DNA from: a virus | Length of the DNA stretch: 23,642 bases | Direction: 5' to 3' (one strand) | IMG/VR virus record: IMGVR_UViG_3300023110_000166 | Coordinates: 1-23,642 of that record | Shown here: piece by piece, positions 1-7,664 of the stretch | Position numbering within the stretch: position 1 is the first letter of the stretch | Layout: each line of letters opens with the position of its first letter | Translations under genes and position numbers: made by a program | Notes under the pieces: generated by a model | Seen by the model: the letters and a program-made list of their open reading frames with translations, nothing else | What the model was told of the DNA's origin: nothing | Databases searched by the model: none

Positions 1-1
1 A

Positions 2-3000
2 AATAAAGATTTTTATTTAACAGAAGGTACCTTAGATTATGGTACTAACTATAATACTGTCTATAATAAGATAACATCAACTCAGACCACATCATTATTG
101 AATACCCCGTATTTTGTAAATTCATTTATTAAAGGTGTTGATAATGAGAGAGATGGGGTACAAAACCCATATGTTGGTTTAGGATATATGTATTTAAACT
201 CATTACCACTACCTACACTGAGTGAGAAATTTTTAACTAAAAATATTTCAGACGAGGGTGTTGCATCTAATGTGTGGAGTAATTACATCTATGCAGGTTT
301 AAGTAAATTCTCAGCAATCCATAAAATCCCATATCCGTGGATATTGAAGTACGGTTCTATATGGCATAGATACAAAGAGGATAAGTTAGGTAATGGTGAT
401 ATACTGGATGGTATATGGGAAGATTTTGATTATGTTGATGCTTATGACCCTATCAATGGTAATATCAATAAAGTATATGAAGTTCAAAACCTAAATGGTG
501 GTTCATATGATTATGTCCCTGAAGATTTAAAAACGACAGTTAGTGGTCAGATATTATCATTAAATAATGGTTTTTATCCTAAAGTTATTAACAACACTTA
601 TAGGTTCTTTACTGGTGAAGAGGTATTGGTTAACTATGACAATACCGAATTAGATGATATGTACACCAACGGTGGGTTTAAATCAGGTCATTTAAATGAA
701 AGCAGATTGTTTGCAGGATATGACGAAGTCAACCCTACAAGACATTTAGAATACCAAAGTTGGTTCCAATATTTTGATATTGATGGAAACAAGGCATTTG
801 ATACTGATTCGAACAATTCTATTTTGGTTATCCCTTCTGCTGGTTTCCAAAAGTTTAATCAATCAATAAAAGAGTGTTTAGACAACAACGGTAAACTAAC
901 ACAAGATATTGAAGGTAATCCGTCAGTTCAAAACGGTAATGTAAGGTCATTATGGGGTGCACCTAACTACGGATATTTTAACAATCAGTGGGTTAGAAAA
1001 CCAAACACAAACGAATACATCAAAGTTATCGATAGTTCAGAAGAACAACAAAACGCGTTTAACTTAATCAATAAAGATAGTGATAAGAACTATAAATCCG
1101 TTGAGGAAATATTCTCTATATTCTCAAAAGAGATGTTGGACGATTTTGAAAAACACTTCTTAAATTTCTGTAAGAAAGAAAAAGATTTTGAGGATATAGT
1201 TCCTAACCCATCAAAGATTAATAACGACAACTACTTGGGTGAATTTAATGTTAGTTACGATGATAACATTGAAAGAGTGATGAAAACGTTATTATTTGTT
1301 CAAAAAAATACTAATATTACGTTATCACAAAACACTTCTGGTGGTGAGAATAATCTTGTTAAAAACATAACTGAGGCTCAAACTCAAAGATTTGTGACTA
1401 AATCAAATGAGTTTTTAAATAAGGAGGTGATATTAAAGATTGGTAATCCTGGTCAGTTTGACCGTAGGGTATTTGATTCTTTTTCATCTAATGAAGATTT
1501 TATACCTGTTGATAAGATTGAATTCGGACCGTATGTAGAAAACACGGTACCGACTGCTGCAAACGGTGTAACATTATTGACGAGTCAAACAAATCACCCT
1601 GAAGCATGGGAAGCGTTATATTTGTATGTTGGTGAATATGTGGAAGACGGTCTAAAGTATAGTGACGGTGGTTCATATATTACTGATTTCTTCCCTGAGT
1701 TTAATGTGGAGTTTACTGAATCAAATGTTATTGACTTAAGTAGGTTGATAAAAGTTTATGCCAGTAAAAAGTATAATGATAACAATTTAACAAGAGGACT
1801 GTTCCTACAAGATTTTGAATCTTTTATGAATCAAAATCAATTGAATCAGTATAATATGTTAAATCAAATATTCTCTAACCTTAATAGACGATTACCATCG
1901 GTTGAGGAAAGTAAAAAAGAGGTGAGAGTATCAAAACTTGATGGTAATACTAATAAGAATGAAATTTGGACGGTGTTCAAAAACATGAACGATAGATGGA
2001 TATCAGGTCAAGACGTTAAAGGTAAAACATTATTTGAACAATTCTTATTCTTAGATAGTGGTAACAGACCGATAGGTGACAAGGTAATTATTAATATTGA
2101 AAAATTAAGAGAAACATTAAAAGGTTATACTGCAACTGATAGCGTATTAAACCTGATGGGTTCAATATTAGAAGACAATAACTTTGTCTTTATGCCGACA
2201 CCAACATATGCAAACTTCTTTGGTAGAAACGAAAGGGTAAAAGAGGGTATGCCTGACCCATCATATAGTGATATTGCGAACAATGCGTTTGGTACATTCT
2301 TAGAGGTAGACACTCACGGTTCCGAACCAAAGTTCTTGGCAATTTATGTTGGTAAAGTATCTGAGAAAATTAATACATCACCTGAAAATGAAAATTACTT
2401 ATATCAAGATGATGCATTTGATATTTCAAAATCAACTAATAACCCTTTAAGGTCGTCACTTGACGGGGTGGACAACTTCTCAAATAGAAATAAAGTTGTG
2501 GCATTTAATGTGGATTTTGGTGTTAGAAACCAAAACATGTTTAAATCAATTTCTATTGATATGTCACAAAGAAAAAATATTGCACCAACCTTTGAAATTT
2601 TAGCTGGGTTAGGTGCTATGGGTGACGGTATGAAAGTTGCTCAGCAGACTGCCAGTTTATATAACTTCTATAAAAATTCAAGTTACAACTGTACGGTAAG
2701 CTCTATGGGTAATGCTATGATTCAACCAACAATGTACTTTAATCTTAGGTATGTACCGATGTTCTATGGTCCATATTTGATTACAAGTGTTAATCACGAT
2801 ATTACAACTAGAGATTTTAGTACAACATTTGAAGGTGTAAGGGCAACAAAATACTCTTTACAGTTACCAGATAGTTTGGTTTCTAGTGTGAATGTGGATT
2901 TAGTACAAAATTATCTTTCAGACGTTAGAAGGTTGGCATCAACAAATAGTAGACTAACTGAGAGTGAGGTAAAAAGAAGTGACAATATTAAAAACAGTAC

Positions 3001-3640
3001 AACTTCAACTAATAATAAAAAACAGGGTGAAGATAATAAGTGTATTGCTCAACAAAAGTTAGATAAACCATACGAGAAAAATAAGAAATCAACAATTAAC
3101 AGTTCAACGTTTAAAGCTGCGATTAACAAGATTTCATTGTCTGAAGATGTTAAGAAATATATTTTTGGTGTTGGTTATGTTGAAACAGGTGTGGGACAAA
3201 ACTTAACTGCTTTCAATAATAACTTCTTTAATCTTAAGAATATAAAAGAAAACGATAGATGGACAGTAGACTTTAAAAAACAAACATGTGTTAAGGATAA
3301 TGGATTTGACATTCCATATTTGGCTTTTGATAGTTTGTCAGATTCTGTTAAATTTATGAATGATATATGTAGTCAGTATGAAAACATTATACAGGCATTT
3401 TTAGCCAACACATCTATAAATGGTGACTTGGCAAAATCATTTACTTACATATGGTATTATACACTTAGGTTTACAAAATTAGATAAACAAATAAACACGA
3501 GTGAAAATATTAATGACAACGTTGAAACCATAATTGCGACTATTGACGGTGAAATTTCTAAAAATTCTGAATCCAAAAAAACATTTGATAAGGGATATGA
3601 TATGTTTGGTAGAAAGATAAACAAGTGGGATAACAGTTAA
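2..3640 (+). CDS. Tail baseplate hub protein with C-terminal peptidoglycan-hydrolase-like domain (5' partial)
   Basis: The reading frame is open from the first bases of the window, so the start lies upstream; the first possible internal start is a TTG at 98, which has no convincing context. About 1212 residues are visible. Most of the protein is unrecognised. The stretch encoded at about 2680-2840 has the look of phage hub/late-control (gp27/gpD-like) proteins: a G-N-x-x-I-Q-P segment, then F-Y-G-P-Y-L-I-T-S-V-N-H and an F-x-T-T-F-E-G strand. A low-complexity N/S/K-rich linker follows (about 2935-3100). The end (about 3100-3600) resembles glucosaminidase/FlgJ-type muramidases: Y-V-E-T-G-V-G with a candidate catalytic Glu at 3182-3184, then N-N-N-F-F-N-L-K. 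I infer a virion protein that forms the tail hub and locally digests peptidoglycan during DNA entry, comparable in role to T4 gp5-gp27 but in one chain. Domain calls are by eye; hydrolase moderately sure, hub less so. Confidence 0.6.
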   Translation, partial: NKDFYLTEGTLDYGTNYNTVYNKITSTQTTSLLNTPYFVNSFIKGVDNERDGVQNPYVGLGYMYLNSLPLPTLSEKFLTKNISDEGVASNVWSNYIYAGLSKFSAIHKIPYPWILKYGSIWHRYKEDKLGNGDILDGIWEDFDYVDAYDPINGNINKVYEVQNLNGGSYDYVPEDLKTTVSGQILSLNNGFYPKVINNTYRFFTGEEVLVNYDNTELDDMYTNGGFKSGHLNESRLFAGYDEVNPTRHLEYQSWFQYFDIDGNKAFDTDSNNSILVIPSAGFQKFNQSIKECLDNNGKLTQDIEGNPSVQNGNVRSLWGAPNYGYFNNQWVRKPNTNEYIKVIDSSEEQQNAFNLINKDSDKNYKSVEEIFSIFSKEMLDDFEKHFLNFCKKEKDFEDIVPNPSKINNDNYLGEFNVSYDDNIERVMKTLLFVQKNTNITLSQNTSGGENNLVKNITEAQTQRFVTKSNEFLNKEVILKIGNPGQFDRRVFDSFSSNEDFIPVDKIEFGPYVENTVPTAANGVTLLTSQTNHPEAWEALYLYVGEYVEDGLKYSDGGSYITDFFPEFNVEFTESNVIDLSRLIKVYASKKYNDNNLTRGLFLQDFESFMNQNQLNQYNMLNQIFSNLNRRLPSVEESKKEVRVSKLDGNTNKNEIWTVFKNMNDRWISGQDVKGKTLFEQFLFLDSGNRPIGDKVIINIEKLRETLKGYTATDSVLNLMGSILEDNNFVFMPTPTYANFFGRNERVKEGMPDPSYSDIANNAFGTFLEVDTHGSEPKFLAIYVGKVSEKINTSPENENYLYQDDAFDISKSTNNPLRSSLDGVDNFSNRNKVVAFNVDFGVRNQNMFKSISIDMSQRKNIAPTFEILAGLGAMGDGMKVAQQTASLYNFYKNSSYNCTVSSMGNAMIQPTMYFNLRYVPMFYGPYLITSVNHDITTRDFSTTFEGVRATKYSLQLPDSLVSSVNVDLVQNYLSDVRRLASTNSRLTESEVKRSDNIKNSTTSTNNKKQGEDNKCIAQQKLDKPYEKNKKSTINSSTFKAAINKISLSEDVKKYIFGVGYVETGVGQNLTAFNNNFFNLKNIKENDRWTVDFKKQTCVKDNGFDIPYLAFDSLSDSVKFMNDICSQYENIIQAFLANTSINGDLAKSFTYIWYYTLRFTKLDKQINTSENINDNVETIIATIDGEISKNSESKKTFDKGYDMFGRKINKWDNS

Positions 3641-3664
3641 AAATTAGAAAAACACTAATTAACG

Positions 3665-3673
3665 TATATTTAT
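3665..3673 (+). promoter_or_regulatory. TATATTTAT element upstream of the 74-aa gene
   Basis: TATATTTAT lies 13 bases before the ATG at 3687, in the 46-base gap after the hub gene. It is identical to the element before the gp25-like gene. A weak hairpin (AATTAG/CTAATT, 3642-3660) precedes it. No TTTG stands at the upstream distance expected for a Bacteroidota promoter. Confidence 0.35.
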
Positions 3674-3686
3674 TAATAAAAAGATT

Positions 3687-3911
3687 ATGAATACAAAATC
3701 ATTATTAGACCAGTATTTGTCAAAAGACACTAGAATTACTGAAAGAGATTCGGGTAATGGTTACAAAGAAGTTTGTGACTTAGACACAGGTGATTGTTAC
3801 ACTGTTAGAATGAAAGACGGCCTTATTGAAAGAGTAGATAACACAATGAAATTAAACAGAACTCTTAAGGTTGAAACACCACAAGGAGTAAAAACTCTTT
3901 TAAACGGTTAA
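3687..3911 (+). CDS. Small protein of unknown function (74 aa)
   Basis: A 74-residue reading frame starting at ATG in the context AAAAAGATTATG, the same leader type as its neighbours. It is followed after 11 bases by the acidic coiled-coil gene, so the two are probably co-transcribed. The protein is hydrophilic. It has a central segment with two cysteines in D-L-D-T-G-D-C-Y and alternating charged/hydrophobic residues that could form a small beta fold. There is no signal peptide and no membrane segment. I do not recognise the family. The position between a tail hub gene and an ssDNA-binding gene does not settle whether it is structural or regulatory. A TATATTTAT element 14 bases upstream of the ATG may be its promoter. 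Confidence 0.7.
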   Translation: MNTKSLLDQYLSKDTRITERDSGNGYKEVCDLDTGDCYTVRMKDGLIERVDNTMKLNRTLKVETPQGVKTLLNG

Positions 3912-3922
3912 AAAGAATTATT

Positions 3923-4573
3923 ATGTCAGTAGATAAAAAAATATTAAAAGAAATTGAGTCTTATAAAAGAATCAATAAGTATATTCTTGAACAAGAAGAA
4001 CCTGTCGACCCCGCGGCCGACCCAGCATTAGATTTAGGTGGTGATGCTGAAGCACCTGCTGGTGATGAAATGGGCGAACCACAACCTGTAGATGTTGATA
4101 CAGACCCAGATGTTGAGGTTGTTGATGAACCAGGTATGGAAGGTGGTGATGAAGTATCGTCTGATGAAGTTTCATCTGATGAGGGAACTGAAGAATTAGA
4201 TATCACTGATTTAGTAACCACACAAAAAGACATGTCTTCAAAGCAAGAAGAGTATATGGAGACAATGATGGATAGATTGAATGACTTAACAAGTAAGTTA
4301 GAAGATATGGACCAAATTTTACAAAAGATTAATGATTTGGAACATAAGGTTGAAAAATACCGTCAAAAATCTCCTGAAGAAAAATTACAATTAAGAAGTT
4401 TAGACAGTTACCCATACAATCAAAAATTAACTGATTTCTTTTCAGACAAAGAAGTTGAAATGGAAAAAACAGGTAAAAATGAATATGTTTTAACTTCTGA
4501 TGAAGTTGAAAACTATAGTGATGGTGAGATTAAAAAATCTTTCGACACACCATTTGAAGATGAAGGAATGTAA
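3923..4573 (+). CDS. Acidic, probably disordered protein with coiled coil; unknown function
   Basis: A 216-residue protein whose ATG is preceded by GAATTATT. Residues 1-24 are basic/amphipathic. Residues about 25-95 are very acidic and rich in P, G, D, E and V, and include a tandem E-V-S-S-D repeat, so this part is probably disordered. Residues about 100-150 have heptad-like L/I/M spacing (M-D-R-L-N-D-L, L-E-D-M-D-Q-I-L, I-N-D-L-E-H-K-V) and probably form a coiled coil. The remainder is mixed and charged. Acidic proteins with helical cores occur among T4-like prohead-core/scaffold and packaging accessory proteins, but nothing here identifies one, so the function stays open. The gene ends just before a rho-independent terminator. 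The N-terminal coding DNA near 4005-4025 is an unusual GC-rich patch in an AT-rich sequence. Confidence 0.75.
   Translation: MSVDKKILKEIESYKRINKYILEQEEPVDPAADPALDLGGDAEAPAGDEMGEPQPVDVDTDPDVEVVDEPGMEGGDEVSSDEVSSDEGTEELDITDLVTTQKDMSSKQEEYMETMMDRLNDLTSKLEDMDQILQKINDLEHKVEKYRQKSPEEKLQLRSLDSYPYNQKLTDFFSDKEVEMEKTGKNEYVLTSDEVENYSDGEIKKSFDTPFEDEGM
4140..4184 (+). repeat. Short in-gene tandem repeat encoding E-V-S-S-D units
   Basis: Two consecutive 15-bp imperfect copies (GAAGTATCGTCTGAT and GAAGTTTCATCTGAT) encode E-V-S-S-D twice, followed by a third acidic unit beginning E-G. The copies differ mainly at third codon positions, so selection has kept the acidic peptide and not the DNA. Confidence 0.6.
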
Positions 4574-4602
4574 TTGACAAACCAAAAAATATAGACTATA
4601 AT
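4574..4602 (+). promoter_or_regulatory. Perfect sigma70-type consensus promoter (TTGACA-17-TATAAT)
   Basis: TTGACA at 4574-4579 begins at the base after the stop codon of the upstream gene. Exactly 17 bases follow, then TATAAT at 4597-4602. This is a full match to the enterobacterial sigma70 consensus. The predicted start, near 4609, falls inside the next hairpin, so a transcript begun here would lack the 5' arm and read through the terminator into the gp32-like gene. Bacteroidota housekeeping sigma factors prefer a different motif, so function in the presumed host is uncertain. Confidence 0.45.
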
Positions 4603-4627
4603 AAGACCACAATTCGTGGTCTTTTTT
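4603..4627 (+). terminator. Rho-independent terminator
   Basis: Eight-base-pair stem AAGACCAC/GTGGTCTT (4603-4610 with 4616-4623), loop AATTC, and a run of T at 4622-4627 followed by further T-rich sequence. It would end transcripts from the upstream acidic-protein unit. Confidence 0.85.
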
Positions 4628-4639
4628 ATTTTATAACCA

Positions 4640-4670
4640 TTTGACTAAATCACCTTATGTGTTATATTTA
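4640..4670 (+). promoter_or_regulatory. Bacteroidota-type promoter candidate for the gp32-like gene
   Basis: TTTG at 4640-4643, a 19-base spacer, then TATATTTA at 4663-4670. This fits the known Bacteroidota promoter (-33 TTTG, -7 TAnnTTTG) except for the last base. It lies after the terminator and about 48 bases before the ATG at 4719, which fits a promoter dedicated to the ssDNA-binding gene. Confidence 0.5.
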
Positions 4671-4718
4671 AAAGAGAGTAAATAAGAAATAAATTAAAAA
4701 GAGTAAAAAAGAGAAACT

Positions 4719-5570
4719 ATGGCAAATGCATTAGACGCTGTACTGGCACAGTACGAAAAAAACACCTCTAAAAATAGTGGTGGTAATCAGTCGATGTCTC
4801 AAGAAGACCGACTAAAACGTTATTTCACAACGTACCTACCTAAAGGTACTAAATCAGGTCAGAAAAGAGTTCGTATTCTACCAACATCAGACGGTTCATC
4901 TCCATTTAAAGAGGTGTGGTACCACGAGGTACAAATTGATGGTAAGTGGACTAAACTCTACGACCCAGGTAAAAATGATGGTGAACGCTCTCCACTTACT
5001 GAGGTATATGAAGAGTTGATGTCAACAGGTAAAGAGTCAGACAAGGACTTGGCTCGTCAATACCGTCCACGTAAATTCTACATTGTAAAACTTATCGACC
5101 GTGAAAATGAAGACCACGGACCTAAGTTTTGGAGATTCAAAGACAACTACAAGCAAGAAGGTATCTTGGATAAAATTATCCCTATTTGGAAGGCTAAAGG
5201 TGACGTAACCGATGCTAACGAAGGTAGAGATTTGATTATCGAGTTGGCTAAAGCAAAAACTCCAAAAGGTATTGAGTACACTGTGGTTCAAACAGTTATG
5301 TATGACGACCCATGTGCAATTCATGAAGACGCAGGTCAAATGAAAGAGTGGGTTGAAGACGAACTTACTTGGCAAGACGTATACGCTCAAAAACCTGTTG
5401 AGTATTTGGAAGCAATCGCAAGAGGTGAGACACCTGTTTGGGATTCAGAGTTGAAAAAATATGTTTATGGTGAGGAATCAGAAATGTCTATCGGTGGTTC
5501 ATCTTCTACAACTGAAGATACAGTAGACCCACAAGCTACGGCTGAGGTAGATGACGACCTACCATTCTAA
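4719..5570 (+). CDS. 32: T4 gp32-like single-stranded DNA-binding protein
   Basis: A 283-residue protein that would coat single-stranded DNA during phage replication and recombination and pair with the UvsX-like recombinase and the helicase encoded just downstream. Residues about 48-75 give the gp32-like OB-fold start: K-R-V-R-I-L-P, then F-K-E-V-W-Y-H-E and G-K-W, matching the T4 gp32 order of I-L-P, hydrophobic strand, His and G-K-W. T4 gp32 binds zinc through one His and three Cys. Here His69 is kept, but the only cysteine in the whole protein is Cys199, so the zinc site is gone. The C-terminus (about 255-283) is acidic and Ser/Thr-rich and ends D-D-D-L-P-F, like bacterial SSB tips. The gene stands alone between two terminators with its own promoter candidates, which fits a highly expressed, separately controlled gene. 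T4 gp32 is 301 aa. Confidence 0.88.
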   Translation: MANALDAVLAQYEKNTSKNSGGNQSMSQEDRLKRYFTTYLPKGTKSGQKRVRILPTSDGSSPFKEVWYHEVQIDGKWTKLYDPGKNDGERSPLTEVYEELMSTGKESDKDLARQYRPRKFYIVKLIDRENEDHGPKFWRFKDNYKQEGILDKIIPIWKAKGDVTDANEGRDLIIELAKAKTPKGIEYTVVQTVMYDDPCAIHEDAGQMKEWVEDELTWQDVYAQKPVEYLEAIARGETPVWDSELKKYVYGEESEMSIGGSSSTTEDTVDPQATAEVDDDLPF

Positions 5571-5583
5571 AGAAAGTTAACAT

Positions 5584-5613
5584 GATGGTGCAGGCAATGT
5601 CTGCACCATCTTT
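5584..5613 (+). terminator. Rho-independent terminator after the gp32-like gene
   Basis: A perfect 10-bp stem, GATGGTGCAG/CTGCACCATC (5584-5593 with 5601-5610), loop of 7 bases, followed by TTTAT. The T tract is short, so termination may be partial and allow some read-through into the recombinase gene 15 bases further on. Confidence 0.75.
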
Positions 5614-5627
5614 ATAATGTAAAGATT

Positions 5628-6629
5628 ATGGCAATTAAGAAAAAAGATTTTAGTAGTATTAAAAAGAAGTTCTCAACTTCTGCAAAATACAAACCCCAAA
5701 GATTTTTTGATTTGGGTGAACAGTTCTTGGATGCTGTTGGTGTTCCTGGTCCTGCAATTGGACATTTAAATATGTTCTTAGGTCATTCAGATACAGGTAA
5801 AACTACTGCGTTGGTAAAGACTGCGGTTGATGCTCAACGAAGAGGTATGTTACCTGTGTTTATCATCACAGAACAGAAATGGTCTTTTGAACATGCAAAA
5901 CTTATGGGTTTTGAATGTGAGGAAGTGGTTGATGAGGAAACGGGTGAATTGGATTGGGATGGATTCTTTATCTTTAACAACAATTTTGAATACATTGAAC
6001 AAATCACAGATTATATCAACGAACTATTAGATGCACAAGCAAAAGGTGAGTTAGAATATGATTTGTTGTTCTTATGGGATTCTGTAGGTTCAGTACCGTG
6101 TAAAATGACTTATGAAGGTAAAGGTGGTAAACAACACAACGCGGCCACTTTAGCTGATAAGATTGGTATGGGTATCAACCAACGTATTTCAGGTTCTCGT
6201 AGAGCGGATTCAAAATATGAAAACACATTGGTTATTGTTAATCAACCGTGGGTTGAACTACCTGACAATCCGTTTGGGCAACCAAAGATTAAAGCTAAGG
6301 GTGGTGAGTCTATTTGGTTAAACTCGTCTTTGGTATTTTTATTTGGTAATCAAAAAAATGCGGGTACCAACAAAATCACGGCAGTTAAAGACAAGAGAAA
6401 AGTTAAGTTTGCGACCAGAACTAAAGTATCTGTGATGAAAAACCATATTAATGGTTTGGGTTATGAAGATGGTAAAATCATCGTAACACCTCATGGATTT
6501 TTGGCTGGTAAAGATTCAACAGAAGAAAAGAAGTCTATTGAGGCGTATAAGTCTGAACAGGCGGACTATTGGAAAGAGGTCATCGGAACAGAGGGTGACT
6601 TCAAATTGGAAGAAGAAAAAGAAGTGTAA
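5628..6629 (+). CDS. uvsX: UvsX/RecA-like recombinase
   Basis: A 333-residue RecA-superfamily ATPase that would form filaments on single-stranded DNA and catalyse strand exchange in recombination-dependent replication and repair. Walker A is G-H-S-D-T-G-K-T at residues 52-59. Walker B is a hydrophobic strand ending in Asp151 (L-L-F-L-W-D-S). A further strand, V-I-V-N-Q-P-W at about 202-208, sits where RecA proteins have the strand after loop L1. The acidic/charged end (E-E-E-K-E-V) resembles other UvsX tails. It is shorter than T4 UvsX (391 aa), but both ATPase motifs and the C-terminal region are present, so it looks intact. ATG at 5628 has the AAAGATT leader. Its place right after the gp32-like gene and before nuclease and helicase supports the assignment. 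A generic RecA/RadA family member is the alternative name. Confidence 0.88.
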   Translation: MAIKKKDFSSIKKKFSTSAKYKPQRFFDLGEQFLDAVGVPGPAIGHLNMFLGHSDTGKTTALVKTAVDAQRRGMLPVFIITEQKWSFEHAKLMGFECEEVVDEETGELDWDGFFIFNNNFEYIEQITDYINELLDAQAKGELEYDLLFLWDSVGSVPCKMTYEGKGGKQHNAATLADKIGMGINQRISGSRRADSKYENTLVIVNQPWVELPDNPFGQPKIKAKGGESIWLNSSLVFLFGNQKNAGTNKITAVKDKRKVKFATRTKVSVMKNHINGLGYEDGKIIVTPHGFLAGKDSTEEKKSIEAYKSEQADYWKEVIGTEGDFKLEEEKEV

Positions 6630-6647
6630 CCATTTAACACAATAAAC

Positions 6648-7664
6648 GTGGTTAAAACATTATTAGTAGACGGAAATAATTTATTCAAAATAGGTTTTCA
6701 CGGTGTTAGAGAATTCTATCACGAAGGAAAACATATTGGTGGAATTTATCATTTCGTTAATACTATCAGAAGGTTCTTAACTGAACACAACTATGACAAA
6801 GTAATCGTCTTTTGGGATGGAGAAAATAACTCCGCCCAAAGACGACTTATTTCCCCTGATTATAAACAAAACAGAAAACAAACATTAAACGAATCTAAGA
6901 GAGAATCGTTTGAATGGCAGATGCAACGCATTCAAGCATATCTTGAGGAGATGTTTATACGTCAGGTATCCATAGAAGAAACTGAAAGTGATGATTTAAT
7001 TGCATACTATTGTCAAATATCTGAAGACGAGTACAAAACCATATTCTCTTCAGATAAAGACCTTACACAACTTATCTCAGAGAATGTTGAGGTGTACCAA
7101 CCCATGAAGAAGATAACTCTTAAGAACGGAGATTTGGTACCTCTAAAAGACATCTCAATACCCCATAGTAATATTGCAACATTTAAAATTATATCTGGTG
7201 ATAAATCAGATAATATTGACGGTATTCAATATATGGGTGAAAAGACATTTGTTAAATTATTTCCTGACATAGTTGATAATACGGTATCTGTTGACGATAT
7301 TAAACAACGTGCTGAGGAATTACACAAAACGGACAAAGACAATCGAGCATTACAAAACCTTTTATCGGGTAAAACAAGAAAAGGGGTTTTTGGTGAAGAA
7401 TTTTTTGATATTAACAAAAAACTCGTAGATTTGTCCAAACCATTGCTAACTGAAGAGTCAAAGGAGACTATTGAACTTTACCATAAAGAAAATTTGGACC
7501 CCGATGGTAGAGGATATAAGAACCTAATGAGGATGATGATGAGTGATGGAATTTTTAAGTACCTACCTAAACATGACAATGCTTGGGTAGAATTTTTAAC
7601 ACCTTTTATGAAACTTACTCGTAAAGAAAAAAGAAGATTTAAAAACAAAAAAAGAAAATTATGA
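6648..7664 (+). CDS. rnh: FEN-type 5'-3' exonuclease (T4 RNase H-like)
   Basis: A 338-residue PIN/FEN nuclease expected to remove RNA primers and 5' flaps during lagging-strand synthesis. Metal-binding acidic residues are all visible: Asp8 (L-L-V-D-G-N-N), Asp57 (V-F-W-D-G), Glu110/Glu113 with Asp115 and Asp116 (E-T-E-S-D-D-L-I), Asp136 and Asp138 (S-S-D-K-D-L), and Asp185/Asp188 (G-D-K-S-D-N-I) leading into a helix-hairpin-helix G-x-x-x-M-G-E-K-T. Length is close to T4 RNase H (305 aa). The start is GTG at 6648; it is chosen because the catalytic D-G-N-N strand begins only six residues later and no upstream ATG fits. The C-terminus is very basic (K-R-R-F-K-N-K-K-R-K-L), a likely DNA-binding tail. 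The final four bases overlap the next start (ATGA), indicating translational coupling. Confidence 0.88.
   Translation: MVKTLLVDGNNLFKIGFHGVREFYHEGKHIGGIYHFVNTIRRFLTEHNYDKVIVFWDGENNSAQRRLISPDYKQNRKQTLNESKRESFEWQMQRIQAYLEEMFIRQVSIEETESDDLIAYYCQISEDEYKTIFSSDKDLTQLISENVEVYQPMKKITLKNGDLVPLKDISIPHSNIATFKIISGDKSDNIDGIQYMGEKTFVKLFPDIVDNTVSVDDIKQRAEELHKTDKDNRALQNLLSGKTRKGVFGEEFFDINKKLVDLSKPLLTEESKETIELYHKENLDPDGRGYKNLMRMMMSDGIFKYLPKHDNAWVEFLTPFMKLTRKEKRRFKNKKRKL

Noticed and set aside
98-100. TTG at 98 as the start of the hub gene
   Set aside because: The same frame is open to the window edge, so the true start lies upstream and the TTG is an ordinary Leu codon.
3642-3660. AATTAG/CTAATT hairpin after the hub gene as a terminator
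   Set aside because: Only six A/T-rich pairs and no T tract; it is too weak to call.
3961-4233. Minus-strand reading frames opposite the acidic protein (also 3972-4175)
   Set aside because: They are rich in S, P, T, H and Q only because they mirror the low-complexity acidic codons; no leader, no neighbours on that strand.
5037-5390. Minus-strand 117-aa frame opposite the gp32-like gene
   Set aside because: It lies wholly inside a well-identified gene and has no recognisable motif or start context.
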